A model generated the notes under the pieces. It saw nothing but the letters and a program-made list of their open reading frames with translations, was not told the DNA's origin and did no database searches. The position numbers and the translations under genes were made by a program. A stretch of DNA of 64,000 bases from Serilophus lunatus (lineage: Eukaryota; Chordata; Aves; Passeriformes; Eurylaimidae). The stretch is taken from NCBI GenBank assembly GCA_013399895.1, contig VXBA01001647.1:785908-849907 (forward strand). Reading direction: 5' to 3'. Positions 38,083 to 49,265 of this stretch are shown here, piece by piece (within the stretch, counting starts at the first letter, position 1; every line of letters starts with the position of its first letter).

Positions 38083-38121
38083 AAAAAACAAAACAAAACA
38101 AAACTTTTTGTTTGTTTGTTT
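38083..38121. repeat. (AAAAC)n abutting (GTTT)n, near-complementary
   Basis: AAAACAAAACAAAACAAAAC is followed immediately by TTTTTGTTTGTTTGTTT. The two simple repeats are nearly complementary, so the unit can fold into an A/T-rich hairpin. It most likely arose by simple-repeat expansion of a small palindrome. Confidence 0.75.
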
Positions 38122-41100
38122 CATTGAAATATTTCATTTTAATTTATTTATGAAAAAATAATTAATTTTAACAGCTTTTATGGCTCTTATAAGAAGGAAA
38201 CAAACTCCAAGCATTTAAGAAAGACACTGAGTGGGATTGAGGTGCACCAAAGCATCAGAGTCCTAATTCCTAAAAACAAATAAAAATTCAGGATTGTGGC
38301 AGGATCAAGGATCTTCCAGCTGTTTCTCCAGATTTTAGTGATCTGAGAACTTTAATAAACCTGGCCCAAGACCTTCAACTGTTAAATCAGCCTACAAAAG
38401 AGGAGCCCCTTCCCTGGGGTCCTCACTGGAGCACCGTCTGCCATCAGCTGAGGGCAAGTCCCTCTTGGTCCCAGCACCGCTGGGAGGAGCTCCCCCTTCC
38501 AAAGCCAGCCAAGTCCATTTGCGTCACATGCACTGCCTCCCTTTTTTGTGCCTGTGCCCATTTGGCAAACCCCCCAGCCCTTCCTCCAGTCCATGCTCCT
38601 ATCACGCACAGATTGCAGCCTGAGCACCATTTTGGCACTTCAAATGCACAACACCTGTTTTGAAGGTTAACAGATAGTGACAAGTATAATCACAGCTTCT
38701 GCTGGAGTTTCAGCCTGCCAGACGGCCAATTATGCTATTATTTTCGATAGTTTTTCCTCCCCACACACATACCCCATTGCTTTTGCAAGGCAGCACCAGA
38801 GGAAGCTGCAACATGCTCCATTTTGGAAAGGTGATCACCTTTCCTTTGTCTCCTTCCTGGTAGCCAGCAGCTCCCAATGCCAAGGCACTGTGCCATGATT
38901 TTGCTCCTCAAAGATCATGGCACAAGGATGCTCCAGCAGCTTTGCCCACATCATGCTCCTCAGGGCCACACAAGGAGAGGTTTATGTCTGGAACAACACC
39001 CTCACATTTCACCTTTATGGGCTCTGAGGTCCATGGCCAAGAGGAGTCAGGAGCTGCCCCAGTCGTGGTTGCATGCTGCAGGACTGGGATTGGAGCTGGG
39101 GTCACTGCCAGGGCAGGAGTGGGAGGCTCATATATCCTCGTCTAAAAGTTACCATGACCAGAATGTTCCCGTAATCTCAGTGGAAGGGGCTTTCGTTTAT
39201 CTGTGAGTGAGCTTTGACAGAGGTCTTCTCCCCAGCCAAGCAGCCTAGGCTAGTTTCTTGTGCAGGGAGAAAGATAGGGAAAAGGGACTTGAAAATTTGA
39301 GTGTAGCAGTATCCCCAGCTCTCTCCAGCCCCTACAACACTCAGTTTATTGGTATTCGGTCTTATGGCCTCAATGGGAACACAGTTCCTGCCGTTGCAGT
39401 GTGCACAAAAAACACTGTCCTAAACCTTCATATAGTTTCATCACTTGGCTTCTGAAAACTTCAGACCAGAAGCCCTTCTGAATTTTCCAGTGCACCATTT
39501 TGGTTTTGTCTTGGCATAGAAAAGAGCTTTTTCCCTCCATTTCTGGAAGAAGGTCTAAAGATACCGGTAGCACTAATGGTATTTAAGGTCCCTTTCAAGA
39601 TCCATCTTTATTACAAACCCTGCTGACCTGAGCTGAGCACAGACATCAGGTGAGAGGTCTTTATTCAGGATGCTTTGCACATTCTGCAATTGAATCCCAA
39701 AGGCAGAAAACAAATGTTGAGCCTGGTGGCTGTAATCTGGAAGGATGGGGGCAAAACTAGATTGTTGCTTCAAAAACAGGGGCATAAAATTTTTTGAAAA
39801 TACTTTTATTTTTTCAGCTAAGCTTAAAAAAAGGCAGCTGTAAATGCTCACTTGAGGGTTCATTAGCTCTATCACCTGAAATAAAGGAAACACAGCAGCA
39901 TGGAAAAGAGCCATCATGAGCTGACAGAGTCTGCAACACTCCTCTCCAGTGAAATCTATTGCTCGTTTCCCCTGGAGATGATGTGTTTTCTGTAGGACTA
40001 CAAAAAATAGATAGCCCTGTCCCCATCCCAGCAATGGGGACAACAGCCAAGTTCAGCAGGTTTGCAGAACCAGAAGGCAATGACAGAGACAGCACTGGCA
40101 TTTTCGTTGTGGAAAGTCAGAGGCTTATGGAGTAACTAGAAAAGATTTACTTACTGGTGTTTATGATGTGCCAGAATAAGAAAACTCAGGGGACTATTTC
40201 CTTTGAGGTGGGAAGGATGGAGAGGGAATAAGGCTTTTGTCTTTGCTGGTTTCCCAGGTGCCTAGGAGGTTCTGAAGATGGGCATGGCATTCTCTTAGTT
40301 TTGGGGAAGGTAATATTTCCCCTGTAACTTACAGGTAAAATATGAGTTTGGGGGAATCCACACTGTTTCTATAGACAAGAAGCTGATGACAGCACAGTTT
40401 CCAGGTGGCCTTCTTTACTTGCTCTGAGTTAAGAAAGTTCATGGACCTGCACAGAGGAGGTAGTCGTGAGGGTCCTGGAGCTGCCAGATGCCAAAATCTT
40501 GTACCAGCTTTCTCTGACCTATTGTTGCACTGGAGCTTCTTGGAGGCGTCACATCCCAGGAGTCAGAAGGGCTTAGCACAGGAAATGGTGCTGAGAAGAT
40601 AAACAGCTGCCAACAACAAGCCCAGATCCCACCTGCCCCATGCAGGGAGAGGGCTGGAAGGAGAAGAGGAAGGTGGGATCAGCTCCTATGCAGCGCAGAG
40701 TGGCCTCATGGAACCTGGAGCTACTGGCTTCAAGAGATGATAGATCAACCTGACCAGATGCATCTCCTACCTGAACCATGGGATGGGAGAAGAGTCACAG
40801 CACATACCCAAAAATGCAGATGATGTTTGCCTAACAGGGAGGATCACAGACATTCATAATCCACCTGCTTCTGGTGTGGAACTTAGACCTCTCCACATGC
40901 AAAAATGTTGGCACGCAGCGGCTATTGTGGATACTAAGAAACCAGAATGGCTGAGTAAAACAGTCCTCAGGAGGGAGGAGGTTATTTAAAGGCTGTTTGC
41001 CCTGGCAATGCTCTGTTTGAAGGCCAACAACCCTACTGGGGGGAGTAGTACGAGGTGAGGAGTTAAGTGCCAAGTTCTCAGCAGCCTTTTCCAACCACAA

Positions 41101-42197
41101 CGCTGCTGCTAAATTTAAACAAAATCTGTTCCCGTCCATTCTGCATGTTGTGGTCTTCCCTGTCACACACAAGGCGACCTGAACCTGATACACCCTTCAG
41201 GCATTTATTTATTTATTTTCAGCCTGTTCACCTGGTGACCACCCATCCCTCCAGAATATCCCATGACCTCTGGGGCAGATGGTGTGCCAGGGGCACCCAA
41301 CCACCACTGCATGGGAAAGGACAGAAAAATGCAGTAAAGTTTCTGATGAGGTGCACCCACAGTCTACAGGAAGCATTAAGGACCTGTGTGTTGTCCAACT
41401 TTCACGGGCAACTATTTGGGGGCACCTTCTCCACAAGAAGTGAAAGATATATTTAAACCCAAGGTTGTTGCCAAAGAGAGGCTAACTTCACAAATGCTAT
41501 TTTTTCTGAGTGTAGTTCACTTTGGCAAATGCTTTTGCTTTCTCTGAGAAAGGAGGGACTAAGGAAATGTCTGCTTAAAGTTCCCATATCCTTGACAGGC
41601 CAGTGAAGAGCGATGAAACACCTCATCATCTGAGCCCATGGTGTTAAATTCAAACCAGTGATGCCACATGAGTTTTCCCCATATCATATAATCAAATAAA
41701 ACTGAAATTTCTGATCCTTTTCCATCCTGCACTAATGCCATTGTGTAGGATAACACCAGGAAAGTTAAAAGTAAAAATCTGGTGTTTAGTTTGCATACTA
41801 CATGGGTTGTGGGTTATTATCCATTTAATATATTTCTTTTTTCATATATCAGAAGAAGAGCTTTTGAGAAAAAATATGTTTGCATATTGCCTGTAGCTAA
41901 AACTCTTAGTTATTGTAAGGTATTTTGCTAATAAAAAAAATCCCAAAACAGGAAAAACACCATTAACAAAAACATAAGGCATATACTCAGCAGAAGGAAG
42001 GGAGAAAACACACCTATATTCCACACTGGCATCCAAAATTTTCCCATTTGGCAAAGACAAAATATTGTCCTGATTACAGCCCTTCTGAATGAAATCCAAG
42101 ATGGGTGGGTGGGAAAGTGGCAGGTCCTTTTTTGTTTCTTCAAAAATTTCAGAAAGGAAATAATAATTTATAAAACATTTCTCATGGGAAAAAATAT
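38122..42197. other. Unique non-coding DNA, no gene recognised
   Basis: The stretch includes a 156-codon minus-strand frame (39573-40043) and a 144-codon minus-strand frame (41842-42276). Both lack any recognisable domain, and both lie where neighbouring frames are also open. A short (ATTT)4 run is at about 41203-41219. No gene is supported. Confidence 0.5.
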
Positions 42198-42259
42198 AAA
42201 GAAAGGAAAAAAGGAGAGTAAAATGGAAAAGGAGAGAAAGAGGAAGAGGGAAAAGAAAA
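42198..42259 (+). repeat. Polypurine tract
   Basis: Sixty-two bases are A and G except for two T, and the last 35 (42225-42259) are pure purine. Such tracts can form triplex DNA. It is not clearly tied to a retroelement (an LTR polypurine tract would be shorter and next to an LTR). Confidence 0.8.
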
Positions 42260-44300
42260 CAAAATACCAACAACAACTAATTCTAGCTACATTTGACCTT
42301 GTCAAAGTAGTTGGCAAGGAGAGACCTGGGTTATGGCTTGGATTTCCCAGTGTTTAATTAACTAAATTAATATATAACAACATTAAAGAACTTGTTGTTT
42401 TTGCCATGGTCAGTTATGACCTGACATGGGACCTGTGGCGAAACTACCAACCAACTTGTATCTGGTCCTGTGATACTGGGATTTGGGTTTTATTGAGTAA
42501 CTCTGCACAGACTGCACGTATTCTCTAAATGAAGGCAAAGCTGTGAGCATCCAATGCCACTGACTATAATCCTCCTGGGTGTTCCTAAACATGCATTTGG
42601 CCCAATCCTTTCCCCATGGATGACTTCATCTCAGGACTCATCTGTTTTAACTGGTTACATTTAAAAATAAAGATGAAATTTCCTTTTTCATATCTTTTCT
42701 TTTGAGTCTACCTAACCTCATAAACAAAAAGGGGGGGTCTCTGGGAAGATTTTAAAAAATCTCCTGCAAGGTATTTAAGGTTTAAAAATCAGAAGGTGAG
42801 ACACTTTGGCACTACACAGGCAAGCGTGCAGAGAATCACTCTGATAGATGGACCCAACCTCTTCTGGATTTCTGCTTAGCTGAAATGAATCAGCTAATTA
42901 ATTGCTGGTTAATGCTGAACCACTCTGTGTGAACCTGGGAATTATCTACAGCAACTACACAAGGCACATGACAGAATAATCTGGAAGAAGGCTCATATTT
43001 GTCATTCAATATCTGTTTTTTGTCGAAGAATGGTTAAATAATTTCTGCAATACAGACTTGGAGACAGCTCTGCTAGTGATAACTTGTCAATAGGGTAGCA
43101 GAGAGAGTCAAGTGCATTACCCTCTCAGTCCCTGTGGATGGAAATGTGAATGGATTTCTGGGCTGTTGTTCAAGCCCAAATACCAGATCAGCACCACATG
43201 TATTTGAAGCACTAGATAAATAAAACCTTCTACATCACTTATGAATAACCAAAAAAGGTGGACAAAAGGGAGCACCTCCTTAGGCCTTTAGGAGAGGGTC
43301 CTAGCTGAGCTAAGAGCAGAGGCTGGTTTCCTGATAGGTGGCTCAGAGCACTCTCACACCTCTGAGTCATTCCCCATCGCCAGAAAAGCTGAATCCATCC
43401 CTAGTGGCCTCTCAGCAGACAAGGTGACCCCAGCATGGGAGGCAGCAGAGGGAAAGCATCTACCTTCTTGATTCATCCCTACATAGCACTTTGCATCTTG
43501 AGCCCCACAGAGCAATAGTGTGGGAGACACCAGCCTTGTACTGAAGTGTGGCATCTTCCTCTCTTCTCAGCCATGACTCTGCAGTTGGCTGTGCCAAGCT
43601 GGCCCACAGCCATCCACCACAAGGACTTCACCTTATACATCCACTTTAAATATAGAGGGGTGATCCACTCCTCTGCCACTACGCAGCCAAAGGATGCTTA
43701 GCCAATTAGCCTGATCTGAGTATACTAAATGGGATATAGTCAGCATTTAAGTAGATCATTGACAAAAATAGAAAATCAGAAGGACCTGGGAGCTATTTTG
43801 ATCTAGCCTTTGACTGTAAATGGTGTGGCTGATAGCTGAGACGACTGGCTCCATCACAAGTAAAAGCCCCATCTACAGTAAACAGATGAACTGACTCAAA
43901 TAAACTAGCTTCTGCTTTTACAGTTTTATCAGCCTTTTCCTATGAGAAATACTCTTAACAAGGTATCCATTGCCTTATCCCAAGGTCTCTTACAAGTGAA
44001 ACAATTAACCCCCACCTTCACCAAATACCTCCTCTTTTTCATGCGTGTCCAAATATTGACGTACACAACTGTTTTCAGATGATGTGTTTTTATTCAGAGC
44101 ACCAATATCCATCTGTGAAATTGCAGTTCATATCTTCTAGCAACATCAGAGGACTTGGCTTCCAGTAGGTAAGATTGCTGCACCAAACCATGCTTTGGAA
44201 TGCAATATCCAGCCTCTGCTCTCTGACTGACTTAATATTTACTTCCCTCTATAGTATTTGAGAAATGTTAATGGTTTTGTTTTTTTAAACAGCAAACACC
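42260..44300. other. Unique non-coding DNA, no gene recognised
   Basis: Nothing beyond short chance frames and a 7-base G run near 42731 is visible. Confidence 0.5.
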
Positions 44301-44378
44301 TGTAAGAGGCAGGGAACTAGGATTATCTCTGTTTTACAGAGTGTCACCGTTAGCAGAAACAAGCTAAGGTCAAGGTTA
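44301..44378 (-). mobile_element. Probable MIR/L2-type relic, minus orientation
   Basis: The plus strand has GAGGCAGGGAACTAGGATTA, then TCTCTGTTTTACAGAG, then an AAGCTAAGGTCAAGG block. The reverse complement order of the MIR 3' half is GAGGTAGGTACTATTATTA, CCCCATTTTACAGA, then the CAAGGTCAC block. Spacing fits, but identity is modest. Confidence 0.5.
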
Positions 44379-44502
44379 TCTGAAACGTCTACAACCCAAC
44401 CAGAAATAGTTCTTCTGGGTTCTATGGAAGATATGGAAAATGGTTGGCAAGTTGGACAAAAGTATTCTTGGAGACCTAACTTCCCCTGGCAGAAGAAGAA
44501 TG

Positions 44503-44641
44503 CTTAAAAAAAACAAAACTAAACCAAATCAACCAACCAACCAAAAACAAACACTCTTCAAAAAAACCCCAAACCAACAATCAAAAAACAACACCAAACC
44601 AAAAAAACATCACCAAAAACAAACCACCAACACAAATCACA
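44503..44641 (+). repeat. G-free A/C-rich low-complexity tract
   Basis: There are 139 consecutive bases without a single G on the plus strand and only about ten T. The sequence is made of imperfect CAAA, CCAA and AACC units (for example three CAAC units near 44530-44541). It starts with an A-run of eight. It looks like a decayed simple-repeat expansion, or the A-rich tail of a retroposon whose body is no longer recognisable. Confidence 0.85.
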
Positions 44642-44794
44642 GAGGATAAAAGCTGAAATAGAGCACTGAAATAGACAGTATTTTTCTCAGCTGTGACTAT
44701 AACCTTGCCATGATCTCCCAAAAACGGGATCCCTCTTTCAGGAGTTTTATTACAAGCTCTTTTGGAAACTGTGAACTTGATGCAAAATGGTGTC

Positions 44795-44866
44795 GTATGG
44801 TCTGAACTATGTAAGAGGTCAGTCTGAAAGATCATCATAATCCCTTCCAGCCTTTAAGTCTGTGAC
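44795..44866 (+). mobile_element. Ancient CR1 3' tail, plus orientation
   Basis: The order GTAAGAGGTCAGTCTGAAAG, ATCATCATAATCCCTTCCAG, CCTTTAAGTCTGTGA matches the CR1 tail type with AGGTCAGACTAGATGATCA and TGGTCCCTTCTGGCCTT. That type is common in turtles and crocodilians and is found as old copies in birds. It differs from the GGTTGGAAGGGACCTTAAAG type seen elsewhere in the window. It is a short, old copy with no coding part. Confidence 0.78.
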
Positions 44867-45365
44867 AGGTCAGTGTCTTTCATATGGATAGTTCTTGCTC
44901 TGAGCAGATGCTGAATTATTTGAGCATTTAAGTGTTTTGCTGCTGGCTCTCACAGGGTTTGTTGCTCCTGCCCTGCTGCCACCCAGCTTTTTATCTTCAA
45001 GAGAATGCACTGCTGGTAAGAGTTCACACGAGCTTTGCTTTCCAGTCACCATTTTATTGTAACCAGCATTAGATCCAATAATGTACTGGCGACACAAGAT
45101 AAGAGCATGGCAGAATATCAATTTACAGTGTCATTCTCAAGACAGGCACATCCCATAAGCACTAACTGAACACATAGAGGAAAAGCTTGTTCACATTGCT
45201 CCAAACTTGCCAAAGATTATCAAGTATACCTGCCTGGAAAATGTAAAACAAAATTACCTGGGATTCCAGAATGATGCTTCAGTAGACAACACCTCCTAAT
45301 TTGTCGCCTTGTACTTTGTACTTCCACCTTTGTGGTGGAACCTACTATTAGAGTTCAGCCTAATT

Positions 45366-45495
45366 GCAAAATTATGGAATAATTTAGGTTGGAAGGGCCC
45401 TCGGGAGACCCCTTTTCCAACCCCGGCTTGAAATAGGGTCACCTTCAGAGCTGTCTGCTCCACTTTTAAGTATCCTCAAGGAGGGAGAGTCCCCA
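45366..45495 (-). mobile_element. CR1 LINE 3' end fragment, minus orientation
   Basis: The plus strand opens with GCAAAATTATGGAATAATTT, then AGGTTGGAAGGGCCCTCGGG, then an AAATAGGGTCACC block and TCCACTTTTAAGTATCCTCA. This fits the CR1 subgroup whose tail carries a CAGGGTCACC block. It is 5'-truncated at about 45495 and non-coding. Confidence 0.85.
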
Positions 45496-45639
45496 AACTT
45501 AAATTACTGAAAGAAGAGCAATAAGTAATGGAAACAATTTTTTCTTGCTAGTGGTAGAGGATAGAGCAAAGAACAGTAATAAAGGGGAGCAGAAGAAGTT
45601 TCCAGTTGCAGCTCAGAAGACTCAAACTGGCAGCTTTAG

Positions 45640-45815
45640 GATCTGTAAGATCCTGAAGACATAGTAGATACTTCAGTCTTGGAATTTTTCAAGAGTAGGC
45701 AATGCAAAGGCAGTGCTGACCTGACTTTCTATGGACAACAGCCCTGCTTTGGATAGGAGGTTGAACTAGAGCTCTCCAGAGGTCTCTCCCAACCAGTGTG
45801 TCTATGATTCTGTAA
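45640..45815 (+). mobile_element. CR1 LINE 3' end fragment, plus orientation
   Basis: The segment carries CTTCAGTCTTGGAATTTTTC (the end-of-ORF2 SVLEIF-like region in decayed form). It continues with GACAACAGCCCTGCTTTGG, GGAGGTTGAACTAGAGCTCT, CCAGAGGTCTCTCCCAACC and a terminal CTATGATTCTGTAAA. The start is uncertain, and weak similarity may extend back to about 45585. It points away from the minus-strand copy 145 bases upstream and belongs to the same broad tail type. Confidence 0.82.
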
Positions 45816-48800
45816 ACAGATTGTTCAATGGATCAATTAATGAATGGAAGCCAATACAGTTTTGGTAAAGCTAAGTCATACCTCAAAAATTTACCAGATA
45901 TTTTTGAAGGATTGTCAGGCATGAGTGCCAGAGTATCTTGGTAGATTCACTGCACTTGAGTTTTGAAAAGCATTGACAGCTGATAAAGTCTCTAAAACAA
46001 TTTTTGTCATGGGTTATCATAAACTCATACCATATTAAAACATAGGAAGTTAAAAGAAGAATAAATGATGGTATGTATGCAAACATACACATATGGGTCT
46101 TCATTTTTGCATGTATGCACATTTTGACATGTATAATAGAAGAAAAGTTTCTGGAAAATCCCCTAACACCTTGTAACTTGTTCTGGAATTTCATGTGATT
46201 AGTGCCATCATTATCATCTGAAAAGGGGATGAGTGATGGGTAAAATGATCACTGATCAAGTACTAAAAGTTATCCAAGATTTTCAGATCCAAGGCTGAAT
46301 GTGAGTAATTGTGGGAAAATGCCATGACACTGAATAACCAGAAAATAAAACCACAGTTAAAAGTCAATGTCAATAAACATATGTTAATGTGTGTGGCAGA
46401 AATCATCTTACACATACACAGGAAAAGGACTGAGGTAATTATGAACAATTGTCTGAAAATTCCATCTTGGAGATTTTGAAAAAAAAAGAGAATGATAGGA
46501 TTTATCAGAAAAGGCACAATTAAGAGTCCATTGCACACCCTCAAATTTTAGACATTTTAGCAAGCCCTGCCTGATCAACTATTCTCAATAGAAAAACTAC
46601 AAAAGGTTATGTGGATGGAAATGCTGATCAGAGACCTAGAGTGGCATTTGTGTGCTAAGTGACTGCATGTGCTCTTCTGCCTGCAAAGATCTGAGGGTGG
46701 GATGGGTCCCATATCCAGTAACACCAGAAACAGGCTGCTCTATCTGTAGGTTTACTTTCCCTATGTCTCTGGCATAGGTTCATTACAAAAAGCATAATTA
46801 TGCGTGGTTCATACCTGTGCATCCTGATGCCACCCGTAATGCGTGCAGAGGACAGGCCAACTAGCAGCCTGGCACCATTTAGGTATTTCATTCTGCAATG
46901 GCCAAATTACATACATGGGACAAGGTCTACCAGAACAACCCCCATTTCAGTTGGCAGAGGTACAAGCAGACAGACCTCTGACTCACAGGTGCTCATGTGT
47001 GATAAGAATAAAAGTGAAATGGCTCAAAACAAGCCACGTCTTTCACACCCACAGGCCCCATGATGGGACTTTAACAACCATGCAGTCTTTGAATTATTAT
47101 TAGTCTTTGGCATAAGGGACCACAGGGATTCCAGTTTAAGGCCATTGATGTTTACTTATAAATAGTATCAGTGAGTGGAAACTCCTATTTCCAGTTTTGT
47201 AAGAGAATTAGTTATTCTAATAGTCTTTACTCTCTCCAGAAACATCAGAGTCAGGAGATGTTACAGGGGATGTTCAACAGCCTGGAGAGCAAGGTCTGGG
47301 CACCAAGAGCAGTAGAGAGGACACTATATTGCATGGGACCAATTGGGGCTGGTATAGAGATTTTGACTTGCCTGTAAGTGTTCTCAGATAATGAATCCAG
47401 TGGAAGCAAAGCAGTCTGCCTCTTGGGTCAGAAAGAGCTTTCTCCAGGTCTGGGCCACATGTTACCATAAGAGGCAGGGACCAAACTGCCAAGTGCTTTT
47501 GTGACAGCTGGATAAATTCGTATTTGGTAAACAATTTTTTCTACAAAGGCTCTCATAAAAAGTCCTTAAATACACTGGAATATGTACGATGTAGGATATA
47601 AAAAGCTAGGATGCCAAAATGGTTTAGTTTATAGCTCCCACCCAAGATCAAGACCAGCTTCACAGACAGTATGTACAGACCCTTGAGCTCTTGGTATTGT
47701 AAGCATCATCCAAACGGATTTGGGCTTCTACTGCTGATATAATCAATGTGTAAGTCACAAATGGCAACTTCCTGTCATTAATATTTGACTTCAGCTTCTT
47801 ACAGCATACTAAATGTCTGTTACAGACTTGTGCAAAGCCAAGCAATGACACTTTTTCATTTTGGTTGTGCCTCACAGGTTTCAGAAACCAAAACTCAATC
47901 CCACAAAGTTTTGCAAGCAGAGAGTGTGACAGGAAAGTTGGCCAGCACCCAAGCCCATCTTGACAAGGGAAACTGGCTCAGCTGTTTCTGAAAACACCTA
48001 CTCAGTTCACCCATGCACCGAGCAGTTTTACAAGTTAGTCATTAACCACCTCACCCTTCATCCCCACTGAGATGCACATAGTGTATAATAACCATGATGT
48101 GGCTCTCTACAGCCAAAAGCCTTACAGATGTGTAATGGATCCAAATCCTCACATGCTCCTCTGGGGTCTTGGGCAGGAGGGAGAAGAAGGAATCTTGCAA
48201 GGAAACTCCCATGATGGTTTCAATGGTGCTCCAGCTGCCAAAGAAGAGTCAGGCTTCACTGTGGGTGCAGCCCCAAATAATGAGGGCAAGCTATAGAAAG
48301 TTAGCTGAAGCATTACAGAACCTCAAAAGAGCTGCTGGAACCTGTATTGTGCTGGAACCTGCACTGTGCAGTACTGCTCACTGGAAGGAGCTTGCCTAGG
48401 ACATGAGAAAAGAGTTCCTCCTCCACTTGGCAAACAGTTAAATCCCCATGTTGCTTGGAAGGTGTCTTTAACACAGGGAATCAAGCATCAAGGCAGGTAC
48501 CCTCACAAGAAAGACTTGTGGGGTTGGAAAGAAGCAAGGTGGAGGGAAATGAGACCTGGTAATTCAGGCACACAGCAGAGCCCTGGCTCCCGCTTCTTGT
48601 TCCAGTTGGGTATCCTTATCACCATACCATGCCTCCAGTCTTCAGGACAAATTCTGCATCACACCATTCATTTTCTCATCCATTCATACTTTCAAAGGCC
48701 TGTTAAATCTGGAAGGGCTGGGAATAGATCACACAGAAGAGGACGACCCCTTTTTGTTCAATTTTGAAGAGATCTATTTTGAGAGAGCTGCTTTCTGCCA

Positions 48801-48942
48801 TGGAGTCCTGGGCCCTTTGTCCCCTCAGAGAAGGACAAGCCTCATTAGCACAGGGGAGGATTTCCCAACTGCCTTCTGGCACTCAGGGAAACCTCAGTGA
48901 AAGGCTGGAGAGAACATTTGATAAACAAAAGGTTTCCCTCCC
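45816..48942. other. Unique non-coding DNA, no gene recognised
   Basis: Open frames stay at or below about 133 codons, with no family resemblance. No repeats or RNA genes are recognised. Confidence 0.5.
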
Positions 48943-49265
48943 CGTCACTGCAGCGACATTAAGGAAGGAAACAAAATAAAAAGTGACAGCGGTGTAAGAT
49001 AACGCTCTGCACCCCTGAACCCCGAAGTCCTCTTGTAAGCAGTGGCCGTGCTGATACCGACTGCCCCCTCTAAGCTGCAGTCAGGCCATGGGTTGGCAGG
49101 TGTCCGGTTCTCGGGTGGAAATGGGTGTCTGGCCATGACTGTGTGGTGAGCGGAGCCCCTCAGGCCTCCCTGTGCGCCTCAGGCCTCTCTGAGCCCGCCA
49201 CGCGCTCTGAAGGAAGGGGTTTCACTCCCATCTGGCAGCTCTCAGTGCAACAAATCAAACGACGC
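48943..49265. promoter_or_regulatory. CpG-dense patch, possible weak CpG island
   Basis: By hand count about 16 CpG dinucleotides fall in about 323 bases, against very few in the flanking kilobases. The patch is visibly GC-richer from 49010 on. This could be a small CpG island, an unmethylated enhancer, or a GC-rich relic. No TATA box, first exon or splice donor was identified, so the regulatory label is tentative. Confidence 0.35.

Noticed and set aside
38083..38121. Short-unit repeats considered as a CRISPR-like or satellite array
   Set aside because: The units are simple A/C and G/T microsatellites without spacers, in a vertebrate genome.
39573..40043. 156-codon open frame on the minus strand with fairly balanced amino-acid content
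   Set aside because: It looked protein-like at first, but no family or motif was recognised, its length fits chance, and no convincing splice or start context was found. A protein search with no hit outside this locus would confirm the rejection.
40152..40185. MIR-core-like string (TTACTGG...ATGATGTGCCAG)
   Set aside because: There is only one block of partial similarity; the 3' half of MIR is missing, so it is not supported.
41842..42276. 144-codon minus-strand frame with hydrophobic ends, resembling a membrane protein
   Set aside because: The phenylalanine/leucine-rich start is the complement of the polypurine tract at 42198-42259. No family was recognised.
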